Source of the DNA: Methylobacterium ajmalii
Lineage (GTDB): Bacteria; Pseudomonadota; Alphaproteobacteria; Rhizobiales; Beijerinckiaceae
Assembly (NCBI RefSeq): GCF_016613415.1
Contig: NZ_JACWCT010000022.1
Span: 10,717-74,716, forward strand
Length of the DNA: 64,000 nucleotides
Reading direction: 5' to 3'
Under the pieces are notes generated by a model. It was not told where the DNA came from and ran no database searches. It saw only the letters and a program-made list of their open reading frames with translations. A program made the translations under genes and the position numbers. Every line of letters starts with the position of its first letter. Positions within the stretch are counted from its first letter, which is position 1. Positions 62,180 to 64,000 of this stretch are shown one piece after another.

Positions 62180-62857
62180 GTGACCGGCGCCCCTCGCTAC
62201 GCCCTCTACTTCACGCCGAAGCCCGGCTCGGACCTCGCCCGGTTCGGCAACGCCGTGCTCGGATACGACAACCACACCGGCGCCGAGGTACCCCGCCCCG
62301 AGGGGATGGCCGACCTCGCGGACGTGACCGATTCTCCCCGCCGCTACGGCTTCCATGCCACCCTGAAGGCGCCGATGCGGCTCGCCCCCGGTCTCGCCGA
62401 GGCCGACCTGCTCGCCGCGGCGGAGACGCTGGCGGCGGACCATCCGCCGGTCCCGGTCGGCCTCCTGCGGGTCGCGACGCTCGGCGCCTTCACGGCCCTG
62501 GTTCCCGACGCGGCGCCCCCCGAGCTCGGCCTGTTCGCCGCCGAATGCGTCGCCGCCTTCGAGCCGTTCCGCGCCTTCCTCACCGAGGCCGAGGTGGCGC
62601 GCCGCAGGCCCGAGCGCCTGAGCCCCCGGGGCCGGGCGCTGCTCGCGGCCTGGGGCTACCCGCACGTCTTCGAGGAATTCCGCTTCCACATGACCCTGAG
62701 CGACGCGCTGCCGGAGGAGGCCCGCGCGCCCTGGCGCGAGCGTCTGGCGGCGGCCTACGGCGCGGGCGCCCCCCTCGTGCTCGACGCCCTGTCGGTGCTG
62801 CGCCAGGACGGGGCCGCCCCGTTCCGGGTGCTGCGGCGCATTCCCCTCGGAGGCTGA
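62180..62857 (+). CDS. DUF1045 phosphonate-metabolism 2H phosphodiesterase
   Basis: The gene encodes 225 aa from a GTG at 62180, six bases after AAGGAG. Two HxT/S motifs (GFHATLKAP and RFHMTLSDA) mark the 2H phosphoesterase fold of the DUF1045 proteins that occur in phn clusters, where related enzymes act on cyclic ribose phosphates. The family link to C-P lyase operons fits the neighbouring acetyltransferase and phnC. The exact substrate is not shown. Confidence 0.87.
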   Translation: MTGAPRYALYFTPKPGSDLARFGNAVLGYDNHTGAEVPRPEGMADLADVTDSPRRYGFHATLKAPMRLAPGLAEADLLAAAETLAADHPPVPVGLLRVATLGAFTALVPDAAPPELGLFAAECVAAFEPFRAFLTEAEVARRRPERLSPRGRALLAAWGYPHVFEEFRFHMTLSDALPEEARAPWRERLAAAYGAGAPLVLDALSVLRQDGAAPFRVLRRIPLGG

Positions 62858-62861
62858 CGCG

Positions 62862-63479
62862 ATGGCCGGACAGCTGGGCCTCGAGCCCGTCATCGACCCG
62901 ACCGCCACGGTCCGGGAGTGCCGCTTGGGCCGCTACACCGAGGTCGGCCCCCGCACCCAGCTCGCCGAGACCGTGCTCGACGACTATTCCTACATCGGCA
63001 ACGACGGCGAGGTGATCTACACCACGATCGGCAAGTTCTGCTCGATCGCCGCGATGGTGCGGATCAATCCCGGCAACCACCCGATGGAACGGGCCTCGCA
63101 GAGCCACTTCACCTACCGGGCCGCCTCGTACTGGCCGCAGGAGGCGAACGAACCGGCCTTCTTCGAGCGGCGCCGGGCCCTGCCCGTCACGATCGGGCAC
63201 GACGTCTGGATCGGCCACGGGGTCGTGGTGCTACCCGGCCGCACCATCGGCACCGGGGCGGTGGTCGGCGCGGGCGCCATCGTCACCCGGGACGTCGCGC
63301 CCTACACCATCGTGGTCGGCAACCCAGCCCGCCCCGTGCGCCGCCGCTTCGACGAGGCGAGTGCCGAGCGCCTGCTGCGGCTGGCCTGGTGGGACTGGGA
63401 CCACGAGCGGTTGCGCACGGCGCTCCCGGACTTCCGTCAACTGCCGATCGAAGCCTTCCTTGATAAGTATGCCGGCTAA
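62862..63479 (+). CDS. Hexapeptide-repeat acetyltransferase of the phosphonate cluster
   Basis: This 205-aa left-handed beta-helix acyltransferase has [20 protein letters not shown], the active-site-like segment [14 protein letters not shown] and the [18 protein letters not shown] and [17 protein letters not shown] repeats. It belongs to the chloramphenicol-acetyltransferase-like group linked to phosphonate genes. It starts 5 bp after the phosphodiesterase gene, so both are probably in the same phn operon. Confidence 0.9.
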   Translation: MAGQLGLEPVIDPTATVRECRLGRYTEVGPRTQLAETVLDDYSYIGNDGEVIYTTIGKFCSIAAMVRINPGNHPMERASQSHFTYRAASYWPQEANEPAFFERRRALPVTIGHDVWIGHGVVVLPGRTIGTGAVVGAGAIVTRDVAPYTIVVGNPARPVRRRFDEASAERLLRLAWWDWDHERLRTALPDFRQLPIEAFLDKYAG

Positions 63480-63490
63480 GCACTGACGCG

Positions 63491-63508
63491 CTGTCATCCT
63501 GTTGTCGC
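63491..63508 (+). promoter_or_regulatory. Pho-box-like site before phnC
   Basis: CTGTCAT (63491-63497), a 4-bp spacer and TTGTCGC (63502-63508) make an 11-bp-phased direct repeat close to the Pho box consensus. It lies 46 bp before phnC, so phosphate-starvation control by PhoB is likely. Confidence 0.55.
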
Positions 63509-63553
63509 TTAACCAGCGTTTACGTTCGCCGAACAGTCGAATCGGGCGGGCGA

Positions 63554-64000
63554 ATGCTGGTTGTCGAGAACCTTACGCGTCAATACGGGGCGCGCCGTGC
63601 GGTGGACGGCGTCAGCCTGTCGATCGAGCGCGGCAGCTTCGTCGGCGTGATCGGACGCTCGGGTGCCGGCAAGTCGACCCTGCTGCGGATGCTCAACCGC
63701 CTCGCCGACCCGACGGCCGGGCGCATCCTCTTCGACGGCACCGACGTGACGGCGCTCCGCGGCCGGGACCTGCGTGCCTGGCGTGCCCGCTGCGCCATGA
63801 TCTTCCAGCAGTTCAACCTCGTCGGGCGGCTCGACGTGATGACGAACGTGCTGATGGGCCGGCTCGACCAGGTGCCGACGCACCGCTCGCTCCTGAAGCT
63901 GTGGAGCGAGGAGGACCGGGCGCTGGCGCTCGCCGCGCTGGAGAGCTTCGACATGGGGGCGTTCGCCGCCAACCGGGCCGACCAGCTCTCGGGCGGCCAG
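63554..64000 (+). CDS. phnC: Phosphonate ABC transporter ATP-binding protein PhnC (partial, cut by window end)
   Basis: 149 codons are visible and the frame is open at the window end. Walker A is GRSGAGKS, the Q-loop region is [16 protein letters not shown], followed by [20 protein letters not shown] (a PhnC-specific stretch), and the sequence stops in the signature LSGGQ. It is the ATPase of the PhnCDE phosphonate importer. The neighbouring genes and the Pho box agree. The rest, with Walker B, lies outside this window. Confidence 0.93.
   Translation, partial: MLVVENLTRQYGARRAVDGVSLSIERGSFVGVIGRSGAGKSTLLRMLNRLADPTAGRILFDGTDVTALRGRDLRAWRARCAMIFQQFNLVGRLDVMTNVLMGRLDQVPTHRSLLKLWSEEDRALALAALESFDMGAFAANRADQLSGGQ

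Noticed and set aside
1..64000. CRISPR array, tRNA, rRNA or insertion sequence
   Set aside because: No regularly spaced direct repeats, no cloverleaf with tRNA-conserved bases and no transposase motifs were seen. The 60349-60469 cloverleaf lacks tRNA features.

Overview
The window is a high-GC (about 70% or more) chromosomal segment of an alphaproteobacterium, most likely a Methylobacterium/Methylorubrum-type member of the Hyphomicrobiales. The basis is gene content: the order murB-ftsQ-ftsA-ftsZ-lpxC-bamD-recN, a PhyR/NepR general stress response locus with EcfG-type promoters, KGG-repeat and DUF1127 small proteins, and the start of a phosphonate (phn) cluster. The species assignment is inference. 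No tRNA, rRNA, CRISPR array, transposase or phage gene was seen.

Region 1, 1-10.4 kb: envelope and division genes on the + strand (murB, ftsQ, ftsA, ftsZ, lpxC, bamD, recN). A strong terminator follows ftsZ. No ddl gene lies between murB and ftsQ; 565 bp of apparently non-coding DNA is there instead.

Region 2, 10.5-19.1 kb: a compact general stress response island. Canonical nepR (minus) and phyR (plus) are divergent, and each has a perfect GGAAC-N16-CGTT promoter. The same promoter type precedes a 64-aa two-helix membrane protein, a DUF1328 protein, a 170-aa secreted or anchored protein and a 72-aa hydrophilic protein, with a near match before a KGG-repeat protein. A second, 67-aa NepR-like protein sits beside them and no ecfG is local. 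The last EcfG promoter may read into an unusual ABC-exporter-like protein with a degenerate ATPase site, translationally coupled to a cyclic-nucleotide-binding-domain protein.

Region 3, 19.3-28.5 kb: accessory genes. These are an SDR, two TadG-like surface/pilus proteins (one with a VWA domain), a VOC protein, a divergent DUF1127 / MocR-type regulator pair with a palindrome, an FAH-family hydrolase, a zinc metallopeptidase and a GrdB-like redox protein.

Region 4, 28.7-44 kb: an acetolactate-synthase-like TPP enzyme, a GGDEF-EAL protein, an L,D-transpeptidase, a catabolic operon (3-hydroxyisobutyrate-dehydrogenase-like, aldehyde dehydrogenase, DUF3100-like membrane protein) divergent from a LysR regulator, a CHASE3 chemoreceptor, a MarR regulator and a PAS hybrid histidine kinase.

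Region 5, 44-50 kb: an ArsR - MHS-type transporter - SRPBCC/PNPOx fusion operon behind a palindromic, possibly leaderless promoter, then a tartrate/D-malate dehydrogenase and class III aminotransferase operon in the opposite direction.

Region 6, 50.4-64 kb: a Dpp/Opp-type peptide ABC importer divergent from an M20 deacetylase, a small secreted Gly/Ala/Pro/Thr-rich protein, an aldehyde dehydrogenase and class III CoA-transferase pair, a 121-bp cloverleaf-like repeat, class I fumarase, and the start of a phosphonate cluster (2H phosphodiesterase, hexapeptide acetyltransferase, Pho-box-like site, phnC cut by the window end).
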